DNA from: Paenibacillus woosongensis
GTDB taxonomy: Bacteria > Bacillota > Bacilli > Paenibacillales > Paenibacillaceae
Assembly (NCBI RefSeq): GCF_009725165.1
Contig: NZ_WNZW01000006.1
Span: 1-64,000, forward strand
Direction: 5' to 3'
DNA: 64,000 nucleotides
Position 1 is the stretch's first letter. Each line of letters opens with the position of its first letter. The notes under the pieces were generated by a model, which made no database searches, had not been told where the DNA came from, and saw only the letters and a program-made list of their open reading frames with translations. The position numbers and the translations under genes were made by a program. This document shows, one piece after another, positions 7,769 to 16,396 of the stretch.

Positions 7769-7943
7769 AACCATCCTCCAACGTCGCGATGTGCAGGTGC
7801 GCAGTGGCACCATGCCAAGTTTCATTTAATCCTATTATATAATTTGGTTGGTTTGCTATCCATCCAAATGGCTGGAGCCAAACCCGTCTCTTACTGCTTA
7901 CAATGAGAACAGCAACTTTTGCAGAAAACGGAGGAATCATTGT
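7769..7943. promoter_or_regulatory. Divergent control region of mocR-type regulator and lysE-type exporter
   Basis: TTTGGTTGGTTTG (about 7843-7855) is followed closely by CCATCCAAA (7860-7868) and GGAGCCAAAC, that is, direct and inverted copies of a TTTGG(T/A)TGG half-site, as MocR regulators often use. A TATAAT-like sequence on the minus strand (near 7835-7842) may be the regulator's -10 element. Confidence 0.4.
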
Positions 7944-8552
7944 ATGTGGGAAGCGACGATTTATGGCCTGGTCCTGGCATTTGGACTGATATTGCCGCTT
8001 GGCGTGCAGAATGTATTCGTATTTAACCAGGGAGCGGGGCACCGCAAGTTTCGCCACGCCCTGCCTGCGGTCATAACGGCGGCTTTATGTGATACGCTAT
8101 TGATTGTGCTAGCAGTTGCCGGGGTCTCCCTGATCGTTCTAACGATATCCTGGCTGAAAATATTGCTGTTCATTGTTGGCGCATTGTTCATGCTGTACAT
8201 GGGCTGGTCGATTTGGCGGAGCCGTCCGGATTTGCCAGCGGCTGGTGAAGCCAGCCTCCCGGCGGGTAAACAAATTGTATTCGCGCTTTCCGTGTCGCTG
8301 CTCAATCCCCATGCTATCATGGATACGATCGGCGTAATCGGCACGAGCTCGCTTCGCTTCGAGGGACTGGATAAAGCATTGTTTGCCGGCGCAGCCGTCG
8401 CGGTATCGTGGGTCTGGTTTCTGGGGCTGTGCTGGATGGGACGCCTGATTGGCGGCATGGATCCAAGCAGGAGACTGCTGCGTCATATCAATAAGCTGTC
8501 GGCGCTCATCGTCTGGGCCATGGCAGGGTATATTGTGATTCAGTTATTTTGA
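7944..8552 (+). CDS. LysE/ArgO family amino-acid exporter
   Basis: 202 residues from ATG 7944, preceded by GGAGG. About six hydrophobic segments can be seen. The first contains the family signature GLILPLGVQNVFVFNQG, in which the PLG.QN motif is diagnostic of LysE/ArgO-type exporters. A second conserved block is SLLNPHAIMDTIGVIG (NPHA..D). The protein exports basic or other amino acids across the membrane. The length matches the family (about 200). It is divergently transcribed from the MocR regulator, consistent with induction when an amino acid or vitamin B6-linked signal accumulates. The exact substrate is not readable from sequence. Confidence 0.9.
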   Translation: MWEATIYGLVLAFGLILPLGVQNVFVFNQGAGHRKFRHALPAVITAALCDTLLIVLAVAGVSLIVLTISWLKILLFIVGALFMLYMGWSIWRSRPDLPAAGEASLPAGKQIVFALSVSLLNPHAIMDTIGVIGTSSLRFEGLDKALFAGAAVAVSWVWFLGLCWMGRLIGGMDPSRRLLRHINKLSALIVWAMAGYIVIQLF

Positions 8553-8592
8553 GTAGAAAGCATGAATGCATTGAAAAGGAGAGAACCAAGCG

Positions 8593-9372
8593 ATGAATAA
8601 CGAAAATATTACCGATGCGATGGAGTCTATGAACGAAACGATGGCCTTGCTGCTTAACCACCGCTCCATCCGTAAATTTACGGATCAGGCGTTGACGCGG
8701 GAGCAGGTCGAAACGATCATTGCTGCCGGACAAGCGGCTTCGTCCTCCAGCAATGTTCAAGCTTACAGCGTGATCGCCGTGACCGAGGAGCCGCTTAAAG
8801 CAGAGCTGGCCCGGCTTAGCGGCAATCAAGCGTACGTGTACAGCTGTCCCGTGTTTTTGGTGTGGTGTGCCGATTTGTCGAGATTGAAGATGGCGGCGCA
8901 GCAACACCGGGCTGGTCAGGAAACTTACGAAGGCTCTATGGAAAATCTGATCGTAGCGACCGTAGATACCGCATTGGCGGCCCAGAACGCCGCAGTTGCC
9001 GCTGAGTCACTGGGCCTTGGCATTGTGTATATCGGCGGCATCCGCAATCAAATCGCCGAGGTCGCCAGCCTGCTAGGCTTGCCAGAGCTCGTCTATCCGG
9101 TGTTCGGGATGTGCGTCGGCTACCCGGACCAACAGCCCGTGCTTCGTCCAAGGCTGCCGCAGCAGGCGGTTCTGCATTGGAACGGCTATGACGCGTCCGG
9201 TTCGGAGAAGCATGTCGAACGGTATGACGAGATCATGTCGGCGTATTTGCGCGAAAGAACCGGGGGAGCCAAAGACACACCGTGGTCGGAGCTGATGGCG
9301 GATAAGCTCGCACAGCCTTCGCGAATGCATATGGCTTCCTTTTTACGTGAACGGGGGTTTGGCACGAAGTAA
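8593..9372 (+). CDS. NADPH-dependent FMN nitroreductase (NfsA/NfrA type)
   Basis: 259 residues with a good AAAGGAGAG site. The N-terminal LNHRSIRKFTDQALTREQVE is the FMN-phosphate-binding R.S.R.F motif of the nitroreductase family. QAASSSSNVQAYS, SAE/SLGLG-type (AAESLGLGIVYIGG) and FGMCVGYPDQ are further conserved blocks; GYP and the Arg/Lys C-terminal extension (YLRERTGG...SFLRERGFG) place it with the NfsA/NfrA group of oxygen-insensitive, NADPH-using flavin reductases. Likely roles are redox housekeeping or nitro/quinone reduction. It lies 40 bases after the LysE exporter and might be co-transcribed. Confidence 0.92.
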   Translation: MNNENITDAMESMNETMALLLNHRSIRKFTDQALTREQVETIIAAGQAASSSSNVQAYSVIAVTEEPLKAELARLSGNQAYVYSCPVFLVWCADLSRLKMAAQQHRAGQETYEGSMENLIVATVDTALAAQNAAVAAESLGLGIVYIGGIRNQIAEVASLLGLPELVYPVFGMCVGYPDQQPVLRPRLPQQAVLHWNGYDASGSEKHVERYDEIMSAYLRERTGGAKDTPWSELMADKLAQPSRMHMASFLRERGFGTK

Positions 9373-9391
9373 AGAAACTCTTCAACTACGC

Positions 9392-10171
9392 CTATATACC
9401 GTAAAAACGCTTCGTATTCTCGCGCAGCCGGCAGCGCGCCTCCTCTGGGGCGATGCCTTGAATGGCGGCCCAAGCTTCGGCGACCTTCAGCACCATGGCC
9501 GGCTGGGTAAGCTGCCCTGCAAACGGCCCTTCGAAAGGCCAGGGGCCATCCGTCTCCGCCATCACCTGATCGAGGGGATAGCTACGGGCGAGCTCCATGA
9601 TTTCTGGTTCATAGAGCAGATCCGGAGTAAATGAAATGTAATAGCCGCGATCGGCCATTTTTCGCACCGTATGCTTTGCGCCCTTGAACCAGTGGAAGTG
9701 AGCCTTGCGAATGCGGTAGCGCTCCAATAGATCGCACGCGAGCTCGGCATCCTCGTACACGGCATGAAGCACGACGGGTTTGCCATGTTGCCCGGCAAAG
9801 CTAAGGAACCGCTCCAGCAGCTGTACATATGCGTGCAGGTCGAGGGAGCGGCCTTCCTTGGCCATCTGACGGCGAAGATAGTAAGGCAGGCCAATTTCTC
9901 CTACGGCGATTATGCGGGGGGCCTTGCGCTCCATCCAGGACAACAGCCGGCTGACTTCCTCCTCATTTGGGAGGGGGTTCTCCGGATGATAGCCGAAGGC
10001 TGGATGGATGATTCCCGGGTACCGCTCGGCAAGAGCCAGGTTAGCCATTGAGGACTCCAGATTTGTGGATACGCACACAAGCCCCTCGATACCGCTGAAC
10101 TGCATATTTTTCACAATACGCTTGATATCGGCATCGCTATACTGGTCCAGGTGGATATGGGCATCAATCAT
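9392..10171 (-). CDS. TatD family metal-dependent hydrolase
   Basis: 259 residues, starting MIDAHIHLDQY, the HxH metal site of TatD-type TIM-barrel hydrolases. Later ligands are the Glu in IIAVGEIGL, the His in VVLHAV and HFHWFKG, and the Asp in VMAETDGPW. Members are DNases or esterases of broad role. A GGGAGGG site precedes the ATG. It converges on the nitroreductase with a 19-base gap and no obvious terminator. Confidence 0.92.
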   Translation of the reverse strand: MIDAHIHLDQYSDADIKRIVKNMQFSGIEGLVCVSTNLESSMANLALAERYPGIIHPAFGYHPENPLPNEEEVSRLLSWMERKAPRIIAVGEIGLPYYLRRQMAKEGRSLDLHAYVQLLERFLSFAGQHGKPVVLHAVYEDAELACDLLERYRIRKAHFHWFKGAKHTVRKMADRGYYISFTPDLLYEPEIMELARSYPLDQVMAETDGPWPFEGPFAGQLTQPAMVLKVAEAWAAIQGIAPEEARCRLRENTKRFYGI

Positions 10172-10594
10172 GCTCTGTGAATTCCCTCCCCATTCGTTGG
10201 TATGACTTCGTTAACCTCATTATATCTGTTCACCCAATAAACCACAGCATCGCCTCAATCGATTAAGTCCCGTTACAGTGCTTGTGGAGGGCGTCGAGCG
10301 GCGGGAGGGGTTGAGTTTTGCCATGGCAGCTGCGCCGTACTTGCGCAAGGATATCTGTTCGGCCGCCCCGGAAAGCCGTGAAGTGGTGCAGATGGTGAAA
10401 TGACCCTGCCGTATTTTTACAGTTCATTTGCTTTTTTCCTGAGATCAGGATATAATTAAAAATGGTCGATTCAAGTGAGGCATACCTGAAATTCACCCTT
10501 TGAAAAGAGTGTCACCTTGTGAGATGGAGCTTTTTTCAATGTGTGAATTTTTTTTGTAAAAATGAACATGTTAATATTTTTAGGAGGTATCCTC
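10172..10594. other. Gap upstream of cspA, with cold-shock leader
   Basis: The first half (10172-10420) holds a short forward open stretch at 10282-10407 (ending SREVVQMVK) that might be a gene remnant, but no family is recognisable. The second half is the cspA promoter and a leader of about 130 bases, rich in T runs and short hairpins. Confidence 0.5.
10428..10456 (+). promoter_or_regulatory. cspA promoter
   Basis: TTGCTT (10428-10433) and TATAAT (10451-10456) are separated by exactly 17 bases. Transcription from about 10463 would make a 5' leader of about 130 bases before the ATG, the usual length for cold-shock genes regulated by RNA structure. Confidence 0.7.
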
Positions 10595-10795
10595 ATGGAA
10601 ACTGGAACAGTAAAATGGTTTAACGCTGAGAAAGGCTTCGGCTTTATCGAAGTGGAAGGCGGAAACGACGTATTCGTACACTTTAGCGCGATTACAGGCG
10701 AAGGCTTCAAAACGCTGGACGAAGGCCAACAAGTTCAATTTAACGTTGTTCAAGGCAACCGCGGACCGCAAGCCGAAAACGTAGTCAAACTTTAA
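10595..10795 (+). CDS. cspA: Cold-shock protein, CspA family
   Basis: 66 residues from ATG 10595, with AGGAGG seven bases upstream; the longer frame to 10562 is leader. It starts [20 protein letters not shown], containing RNP1 (KGFGFI), followed by RNP2 (VFVHF) and the ending [10 protein letters not shown]. It is a five-stranded OB-fold RNA chaperone that melts RNA structure at low temperature. The next gene, a YdjO-type protein, is 101 bases downstream and lies in front of a shared terminator. Confidence 0.96.
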   Translation: METGTVKWFNAEKGFGFIEVEGGNDVFVHFSAITGEGFKTLDEGQQVQFNVVQGNRGPQAENVVKL

Positions 10796-10896
10796 TGCAG
10801 GCTCAGCTGCTCTTAACGAACTCCGTTAAGGGCAGTTCTGTTAAAGATGTTGATCGTGGTTTGTCTATAGTGAAATTACGTCCAAGGAGGATGAAC

Positions 10897-11127
10897 ATGA
10901 ATTACCGTAAAAAAACGTTAGAAGAAATTCCTGAGGAGAACACGCCGGTCTGGTCTTGTACGAGCGAGAGCTGCAACGGATGGATGAGGGATAATTTTGC
11001 GTTTGATTACACTCCGGCATGTCCTCTGTGTTCTTCGGAAATGGAGAAGGGGATGCGCATGCTTCCTCAATTGGTGAACACAAACTTGGATCAGAAGTCG
11101 CTGCCTAAAGGCGTAAGAATCGAATAG
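10897..11127 (+). CDS. ydjO: YdjO-type cold-inducible zinc-ribbon protein
   Basis: 76 residues from ATG 10897, six bases after GGAGG (10886-10890); ATG 10891 is too close to that site. MNYRKKTLEEIPEENTPVW, then CTSESC and CPLCSSEMEKGMR, give two Cys pairs (C..C, C..C) that should bind zinc. The pattern WMRDNF and GMRMLPQL matches the YdjO family of small cold-induced Bacillales proteins. It follows cspA and probably shares its transcript. The biochemical role is unknown. Confidence 0.85.
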   Translation: MNYRKKTLEEIPEENTPVWSCTSESCNGWMRDNFAFDYTPACPLCSSEMEKGMRMLPQLVNTNLDQKSLPKGVRIE

Positions 11128-11147
11128 CTAGTCACTGATCGACAAGC

Positions 11148-11193
11148 AAAAGCAGCTGCAGCTCCAAACAACGGAGCGCAGCTGCTTTTTTGC
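11148..11193 (+). terminator. Terminator after ydjO
   Basis: AAAGCAGCTGCAGCTCC pairs with GGAGCgCAGCTGCTTT and T6 follows. Confidence 0.85.
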
Positions 11194-11218
11194 ATACTAT
11201 AGAGGGCTGAGGAGCGAG

Positions 11219-11520
11219 ATGGTTAGATCGCTGGTGGCGGTCATTGAGCCTCAGGTTTTGCTAGGTAAATGTATTTTATACAGCTAGTTAAGCTGTTTGT
11301 TTAAAAAACATACGTTAAATGTAAAACATGCAGTTAGTTTGCCTGAATGGAGCCAATTCGCCGAAATACCTTGAAACTAAATGCAGGTACTGCAGTTAGT
11401 TCCCTCTAAAACGCCTAAATCGGATGAACTAACTGCATGAAATACATCTAGTTGCCTTGGCATGAAATGCACTTAGTTACCCTAGTATGAAATGCACCTA
11501 GTTACCTTGGCATGAACGCA
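11219..11520 (+). repeat. Large direct repeat, copy 1 (contains 190-bp element A)
   Basis: GTTAGATCGC..TGGCGGTCAT.GAGCCTCAGG and about 280 following bases recur at 11644-11935 with roughly 90 percent identity by eye. No reading frame is conserved. The 3' part is a run of 25-base units (CTAGTTACCyTrGyATGAAATGCAC). Confidence 0.8.
11264..11453 (+). repeat. 190-bp interspersed element, copy A
   Basis: It begins TAAATGTATTTTATACAGCT and ends AACTAACTGCATGAAATACA TCTAGTT; the two ends are imperfect inverted repeats. The motif (A/G)ATG.A...CATGCAGTTAGTT occurs four times, three forward and one inverted; the second and fourth pair perfectly over CATGCAGTTAGTT. Other copies are at 11690-11878, 33728-33918 and 62558-62745 (inverted), and a degenerate one at 53534-53667. 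There is no coding potential. Confidence 0.85.
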
Positions 11521-11560
11521 CCTAGTTACCCTGGTGTGAAATGCATCAGTCACCTGGTCT
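11449..11560 (+). repeat. Tandem 25-bp repeats
   Basis: Four units of TAGTTACCyTrGyATGAAATGCAC follow copy A head to tail; a shorter run follows copy B (11875-11935). Confidence 0.8.
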
Positions 11561-11643
11561 TGTCCTGCTGGGAACAGTTATAAATCAGTAGTTGTTAGCA
11601 CATTACTTGTTGGGACCGTGGTTGATTAGAGATAGTTACATAG

Positions 11644-11935
11644 CTGGTTAGATCGCCGTGGCGGTCATCGAGCCTCAGGTTTTGCTAGGTAAATGTATTT
11701 TATACAGCTATTAAGCTGTTTGTTTAAAAAAACATACGTTAAATGTAAAACATGCAGTTAGTTTGCCTAAATAGAGCGAAATCGCCGAAAAAGCATAAAA
11801 CTAAATGCAGGTTTTGCAGTTAGTTCTCTTTAACATGCCCAATTCGGATGAACTAACTGCATGAAATACATCTAGTTGCCTTGGCATGAAATGCACTTAG
11901 TTGCCCTAGTATGAAATGCACCTAGTTACCTGATC
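11644..11935 (+). repeat. Large direct repeat, copy 2 (contains 190-bp element B at 11690-11878)
   Basis: Second copy of the 11219-11520 segment, with small indels (for example loss of AG after CAGCT). The element B core keeps all four CAGTTAGTT-type motifs. It ends 40 bases before the stop of the response regulator gene. Confidence 0.8.
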
Positions 11936-11974
11936 TTGCCTTGCCCATCTAGTTACCCGAGCCTAACCATCTGC

Positions 11975-12892
11975 TTACCCCAGCCGGTTGTAGCTTTTCC
12001 AATACAATATAGCGAGTTGCGTCCGGTCGCGAACCTGCAGTTTGGCGAGAATGTCGGTAATGTAGTTTTTGACGGTGCCCTCGCTGAGGAACAGCTTCTG
12101 GGCAATCTCCTTGTTGGACATGCCGTCCGCAATCAAGGCTACGACATTTTGCTCGGCTGGGGTTAGTCCTGCTGCCCGCAATTTGCTCTGCACGGAGTCG
12201 GCTGGCGCGGCAGAATCCGAGCTGGAAGAAGCTGAATCGGAAGAAGCCGAACTGGAAGAAGCCGAACTGGAGGAATCCCCGCCGGAGGAAGCTCTGCCGG
12301 AGGAATCCCCGTCGGAGGAAGCCCGCCTGGAGGAAGCACTGCCGGAAGGAGCCGGACTCGGAAGCTGCTCGGAGCTTCCTGCCGCATCTCCAGCACTTTG
12401 TTCAGCCCCAGCTTTGAGCGCATCAGCCCGGAGCATTCCGGTCAGCTTGCGGGCGATGTCCGGATGAATGAGCATGCTGCCGCTATGTACAGTTTTGATC
12501 CCCTCGATAATCCGGCTGGGCGGGATGTTTTTGAGCAGATACCCGCTGGCACCGCTTTGCAAGGCCTCGATAATGAACTCATCATCATCGAAGGTGGTCA
12601 GGATGAGCACCGAGGTTTGCGGAAAAAGCGCCTTGATTCGCTTCGTTCCCTCCACGCCGTCGCATTCCGGCATCCGGATATCCATGAGTATCACGTCCGG
12701 CACAGGCGTCTCGCCGCTTTCCAACAGATTTACGGCCTCCAGGCCATGGCACGCCGTGCCAACGACTTCAATTTGGGGGTCCATGCCTATCAGCAGGGAC
12801 AAGCTCTCTCGAATGAATGGATCGTCGTCCACGATTAATACGGATAAATGCACCCCTGCAGCTGCGTTTGCGTTCGTTGTTATGTTTGTCAT
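11975..12892 (-). CDS. NarL-family response regulator with an expanded Ser-rich linker
   Basis: 305 residues. Receiver domain 15-135 has the acidic pocket DDD at 22-24, phosphoacceptor Asp71 (ILMDIRMPE), Thr99/100 and Lys121. A LuxR/NarL helix-turn-helix follows at 241-300 (LTPAEQNVVALIADGMSNKE). Between them lies an unusual linker (about 165-235) of Ser, Ala, Gly and Asp, encoded by 15-bp tandem units; normal family members are about 210 residues. Its kinase gene is 22 bases upstream. It probably controls the divergent ABC-2 exporter at 14252-17546. Confidence 0.92.
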   Translation of the reverse strand: MTNITTNANAAAGVHLSVLIVDDDPFIRESLSLLIGMDPQIEVVGTACHGLEAVNLLESGETPVPDVILMDIRMPECDGVEGTKRIKALFPQTSVLILTTFDDDEFIIEALQSGASGYLLKNIPPSRIIEGIKTVHSGSMLIHPDIARKLTGMLRADALKAGAEQSAGDAAGSSEQLPSPAPSGSASSRRASSDGDSSGRASSGGDSSSSASSSSASSDSASSSSDSAAPADSVQSKLRAAGLTPAEQNVVALIADGMSNKEIAQKLFLSEGTVKNYITDILAKLQVRDRTQLAILYWKSYNRLG

Positions 12893-12914
12893 AGCAGCCT
12901 ATTCACACTCCCGA

Positions 12915-14072
12915 TTATAAAATATCTCCTTGATGCGTCACGGGAAGCCGGGTCGTTACGGTAAAGCAAGGCTCCGCCTTGACCTCCAGCCATCCTCCCG
13001 CGACCTGGCATCGTTCCCGCATTCCCGACATCCCTAAGCCAGCCGTTCTGCTGTTATTCCAATGGGGCGGCGGCGCTGTTCCGTCATTGCTGACGGCCAT
13101 GCGAACCTCGTCCTCCCCGTAGGACAACCGGATTTCAACTGCGCGGGGCTGACCGTGCTTTAACGCATTGGTCAGGGCTTCCCGCGCATTTTTATACAGA
13201 ATGGTCTCCAGGCTTGGATATAACGGGTAAGGCTGTCCCTCTACGGACAGCGTCGTCCGGATGCCGTTCTCCCGGCCGATTTCCTCCAGCATCAGGCTTA
13301 GCGCCTGAATTCCCGTCGTCTCGGAAGGCGGCTTCAGTCGGCGCACCGTGGCACGCAGCTGGTCGAGACCGGCAGAGAGCTGATCGCGAATTTGCCCAAG
13401 CAGGGCCATTCCTTTGTCAGGATCAGCAGGAACGACGTGCAGTGCGGCTTCCATCATCATCTTCACACGGATCAGGCGGTGCCCCAGATCATCGTGAAGC
13501 TCCCTGGAAATCCGCGTCCGCTCCTCGGCCTGGGCCGCGCCTTCCACCTGCTTGCTGAACAGCATTAAACGGCGATGGGTCTCATTGAGCTCGTAATGCC
13601 GTCTGCGGAGGTCATCGTATTTTTGCTGGAGCTCGTCCTGCTTGCTCTTGAACAGTTGGAGATAGGCGAGAATACCTGCCAGCAATGTTAGAAACAGCAG
13701 CACGCCGAACCTCCAGAACAGCGGCTGGGACAGCATTGTGAAGAAGATTGCACCAGTATGAAGCGCAAACAGACTGATCCGCACGAACCTGCCGGGCATG
13801 GACGAATAGACGAATACCGGTGCCAGAGCCGACAGGCTGGCAAGTCCGCCGTAAATATAGCAAAGCCACGCCGAATAGGCGATGAGCATAAGGCACCAAG
13901 CCGTTAAATGGATGCTCGCCTTCGCGAAGCGCCCCAGTACGGCCAAGGCGAACAAGACCAGCATATGGATGACGTACCGGTCATAAGGAGGGTTTTGCAG
14001 CAGGAAAATATGTAAAAATCCCGGGAGCAGAATCATCCCGTACAGAAAAGGAAGAAGCGAAGGCTTCTTCAT
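12915..14072 (-). CDS. DesK/NarX-type sensor histidine kinase
   Basis: 385 residues from ATG 14072; a TTG at 14081 is possible but abuts the AAAGGG site. Five or six hydrophobic segments fill residues 5-140 with almost no extracytoplasmic loop, so it senses in the membrane. A coiled coil (142-185) leads to the HisKA_3 box ERTRISRELHDDLGHRL with His193. The HATPase domain shows N-box NAREALTNALKHG and G-box GLGMSGMRER. Such intramembrane kinases next to ABC transporters typically respond to membrane-active compounds. Confidence 0.92.
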   Translation of the reverse strand: MKKPSLLPFLYGMILLPGFLHIFLLQNPPYDRYVIHMLVLFALAVLGRFAKASIHLTAWCLMLIAYSAWLCYIYGGLASLSALAPVFVYSSMPGRFVRISLFALHTGAIFFTMLSQPLFWRFGVLLFLTLLAGILAYLQLFKSKQDELQQKYDDLRRRHYELNETHRRLMLFSKQVEGAAQAEERTRISRELHDDLGHRLIRVKMMMEAALHVVPADPDKGMALLGQIRDQLSAGLDQLRATVRRLKPPSETTGIQALSLMLEEIGRENGIRTTLSVEGQPYPLYPSLETILYKNAREALTNALKHGQPRAVEIRLSYGEDEVRMAVSNDGTAPPPHWNNSRTAGLGMSGMRERCQVAGGWLEVKAEPCFTVTTRLPVTHQGDIL

Positions 14073-14251
14073 CGTTCTCAACCCTTTTCATCGAAATAAG
14101 ATGCAATTATTATAGCATTCCTATGAGAGTTCGGGTGCGGCAAATGGTGACTTTCGTCATTTTATATTGGTGACCATCGATACCTTACGCGGGTAGCGAG
14201 GCCTGATACAATGACTACAGAGTCAAAGATGCGTGGGAGGGCGAAACCAGA

Positions 14252-15187
14252 ATGGCATTCGTAGAAGTAAACAATGTCGTAAAAAGATACGGAGACAAAT
14301 TGTCCGTCGATCACTTGAATATGACCATCGAAGCCGGGGAAATATTCGGGCTCCTCGGCCCAAACGGAGCAGGTAAGAGTACGACCATGAACATGATCGT
14401 CGGGCTGCTGCCGATGGATCAAGGCAGTATTACGGTTGACGGGATACCTGTCAAGGAGCGGCCGCTCGATGTAAAGCGCAGAATCGGGCTCGTTCCCCAG
14501 GACCTGGCTTTATATGAAAATATGTCTGCGGCGGATAATGTAACGTTTTTTGGCCGATTGTACGGCCTGCGGGGAGGGGAGCTGAAGGAGCGGGTGAAGG
14601 AAGCGCTGCGGTTTGTCGGTCTGGAGGAGCGGGCCAAGCAGCTGCCGCATACGTTCTCCGGAGGGATGAAGCGGAGGCTCAATATCGCCTGCTCGATCGT
14701 GCACCGCCCGAAGCTGATCATTATGGATGAGCCAACCGTGGGGATCGATCCCCAGTCACGGAATCATATTCTGGAATCGGTGCGGGAATTGAACCGCATG
14801 GGTTCGACCGTAATCTATACGAGCCATTACATGGAGGAGGTCGCCTCCCTATGTGATAGGGTAGCGATTGTCGATCAAGGCCATGTCATTGCCTGCGGGA
14901 CGGAGCAGGAGCTCCGGGAACGGGTCGCCGGCGAGGAGAAAATCGTTATGACGGCCTCCGGTCTGGGGGAGGCGGTATTGTCCGAGCTGAAGCAGCACCC
15001 GCGGATCACCCGCATTCTGGAGAACGAGAATGGGCTGGAGCTGTACACGTCTTCTTCGCAGAACGAGCTGCAGGACATTCTATACATTTGCGCCAAGCAT
15101 GACGCCGTGATTCATTCTGTAGTATGCGAGCAGCCGACGCTAGAGACGCTGTTCCTCAATCTGACCGGGCGCACGCTGCGGGATTAG
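14252..15187 (+). CDS. ABC exporter ATPase (ABC-2 type)
   Basis: 311 residues. Walker A is GPNGAGKST, Q-loop VPQDLALYE, signature FSGGMKRRL, Walker B LIIMDEPTVGID and switch His in YTSHYMEE. After about residue 220 there is the C-terminal extension usual in drug or antibiotic exporters of the CcmA/NatA type. A GGGAGGG site precedes the ATG. It is the first gene of a three-gene operon with two permeases and is divergent from the two-component system, which suggests regulated drug or lantibiotic resistance. Confidence 0.93.
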   Translation: MAFVEVNNVVKRYGDKLSVDHLNMTIEAGEIFGLLGPNGAGKSTTMNMIVGLLPMDQGSITVDGIPVKERPLDVKRRIGLVPQDLALYENMSAADNVTFFGRLYGLRGGELKERVKEALRFVGLEERAKQLPHTFSGGMKRRLNIACSIVHRPKLIIMDEPTVGIDPQSRNHILESVRELNRMGSTVIYTSHYMEEVASLCDRVAIVDQGHVIACGTEQELRERVAGEEKIVMTASGLGEAVLSELKQHPRITRILENENGLELYTSSSQNELQDILYICAKHDAVIHSVVCEQPTLETLFLNLTGRTLRD

Positions 15188-15205
15188 GGCTAGGGGGGAT
15201 ACGCT

Positions 15206-16396
15206 GTGAAGCTATGGACAATCGCCTGGTTCGAGCTGCGGATGCTTACGCGGACGCGCGCCGTATTACTGAACTTATTTTTGCTGCCGATGGTGCTTAT
15301 ATTCATTCTGGGCAACGCCCTCTCCAGCAACTTTAAAGACGAGGCAGAAGCTTCGGTGGAGCAGGCCAGGGTCTTGATCGTGGAGCCGAATACCGGGGCA
15401 GCTGTACATGGAGAGCTTGAAGTGGGACTAGGGCTTCGCGAGTTTTTGAACAGTCCGGAAATTAAACAAAGAATGCGGATTGAAAAGACCGTGAGCCGCG
15501 AAGAAGCGGTTGAAGCTTTGACCCGGGGCGAAGCAGATTTCGGCGTCGTCATTCCGACTGATTTCGAAGAGCGGGTAACAGCAGGGAAAGAAGCGCAGTG
15601 GGAGCTCATTCCCGGAAAAAACAGCATGAAAAATTACGTTGCCCAGATGATCTTCCATGCCTATTTGGATGAGGTCAACCGGATGCAGGCAGCGATCATC
15701 GCCCTAGGCCCGCAGGGCATTGGAGAGGCCATGGGAACGATGAGCGGGCTGGAGGCGACGTATGTGGAGACCGCTTCGTTGAATGAAGGGGGCGAGACGT
15801 ATTCCGCTTTTCAATACTACGCTGCCGCGATGCTGATCATGTTCCTCCTGTACTCGGGACTGTCAGCCAGCATCAGCTTATCCGAAGAGAAGCGCAAGAA
15901 GACGCTGTACCGTTTAAATTCGATGCCTGTAAGCACGCTGGAGATATTTATGGGGAAAATCGCCGGGAACAGCCTGGTCGCTTTTTTACAGGCCGCCGTT
16001 ATTATTTGCGGAACGTCATGGTTCTACGGTGTGGACTGGGGCCGTCATCTGTGGATGCTGGCGCTGACCTGTCTGCTCGTAGTGATCGCCTCCATGATGC
16101 TGGCCGTAATCCTTACCTTGTTAACCAAATCATCCGCGGTTGCCCGTTCGGCCGTCGTGACGGTCATCGTCGTCATGACTTTTCTGAGCGGGGGGTTCCA
16201 GCCGCTGCCGATGGAGATCATTCAACGGATGGGCGAATTTACGGTGAACCACTGGGCAATGCAGACCATACTGCGTTTGATGCTCGGGGCGGATCCGGGC
16301 GAAGTGATGCATTACTTGATGATGCTGGGCTTATTCTGCGGCCTGCTGCTTGCCGCCGGCATCGTTTCATATCGGAAGGTGGGTTATCATGAGTAG
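15206..16396 (+). CDS. ABC-2 type permease
   Basis: 396 residues from GTG 15206, 18 bases after the ATPase stop. One N-terminal TM (RAVLLNLFLLPMVLIFILGN), an extracytoplasmic domain of about 170 residues, then five TMs (YAAAMLIMFLLYSGLSASIS onward). The motif EEKRKKTLYRLNSMPVSTLE just after TM2 is the cytoplasmic coupling helix of ABC-2 permeases. It pairs with the next permease, which has the same layout, as a heterodimer. Confidence 0.9.
   Translation: MKLWTIAWFELRMLTRTRAVLLNLFLLPMVLIFILGNALSSNFKDEAEASVEQARVLIVEPNTGAAVHGELEVGLGLREFLNSPEIKQRMRIEKTVSREEAVEALTRGEADFGVVIPTDFEERVTAGKEAQWELIPGKNSMKNYVAQMIFHAYLDEVNRMQAAIIALGPQGIGEAMGTMSGLEATYVETASLNEGGETYSAFQYYAAAMLIMFLLYSGLSASISLSEEKRKKTLYRLNSMPVSTLEIFMGKIAGNSLVAFLQAAVIICGTSWFYGVDWGRHLWMLALTCLLVVIASMMLAVILTLLTKSSAVARSAVVTVIVVMTFLSGGFQPLPMEIIQRMGEFTVNHWAMQTILRLMLGADPGEVMHYLMMLGLFCGLLLAAGIVSYRKVGYHE

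Noticed and set aside
11449..11560. CRISPR-like 25-bp repeats
   Set aside because: Repeats abut each other with no unique spacers.
12069..12467. Glu-rich forward frame
   Set aside because: It is the antisense reading of the 15-bp repeats in the response regulator linker.
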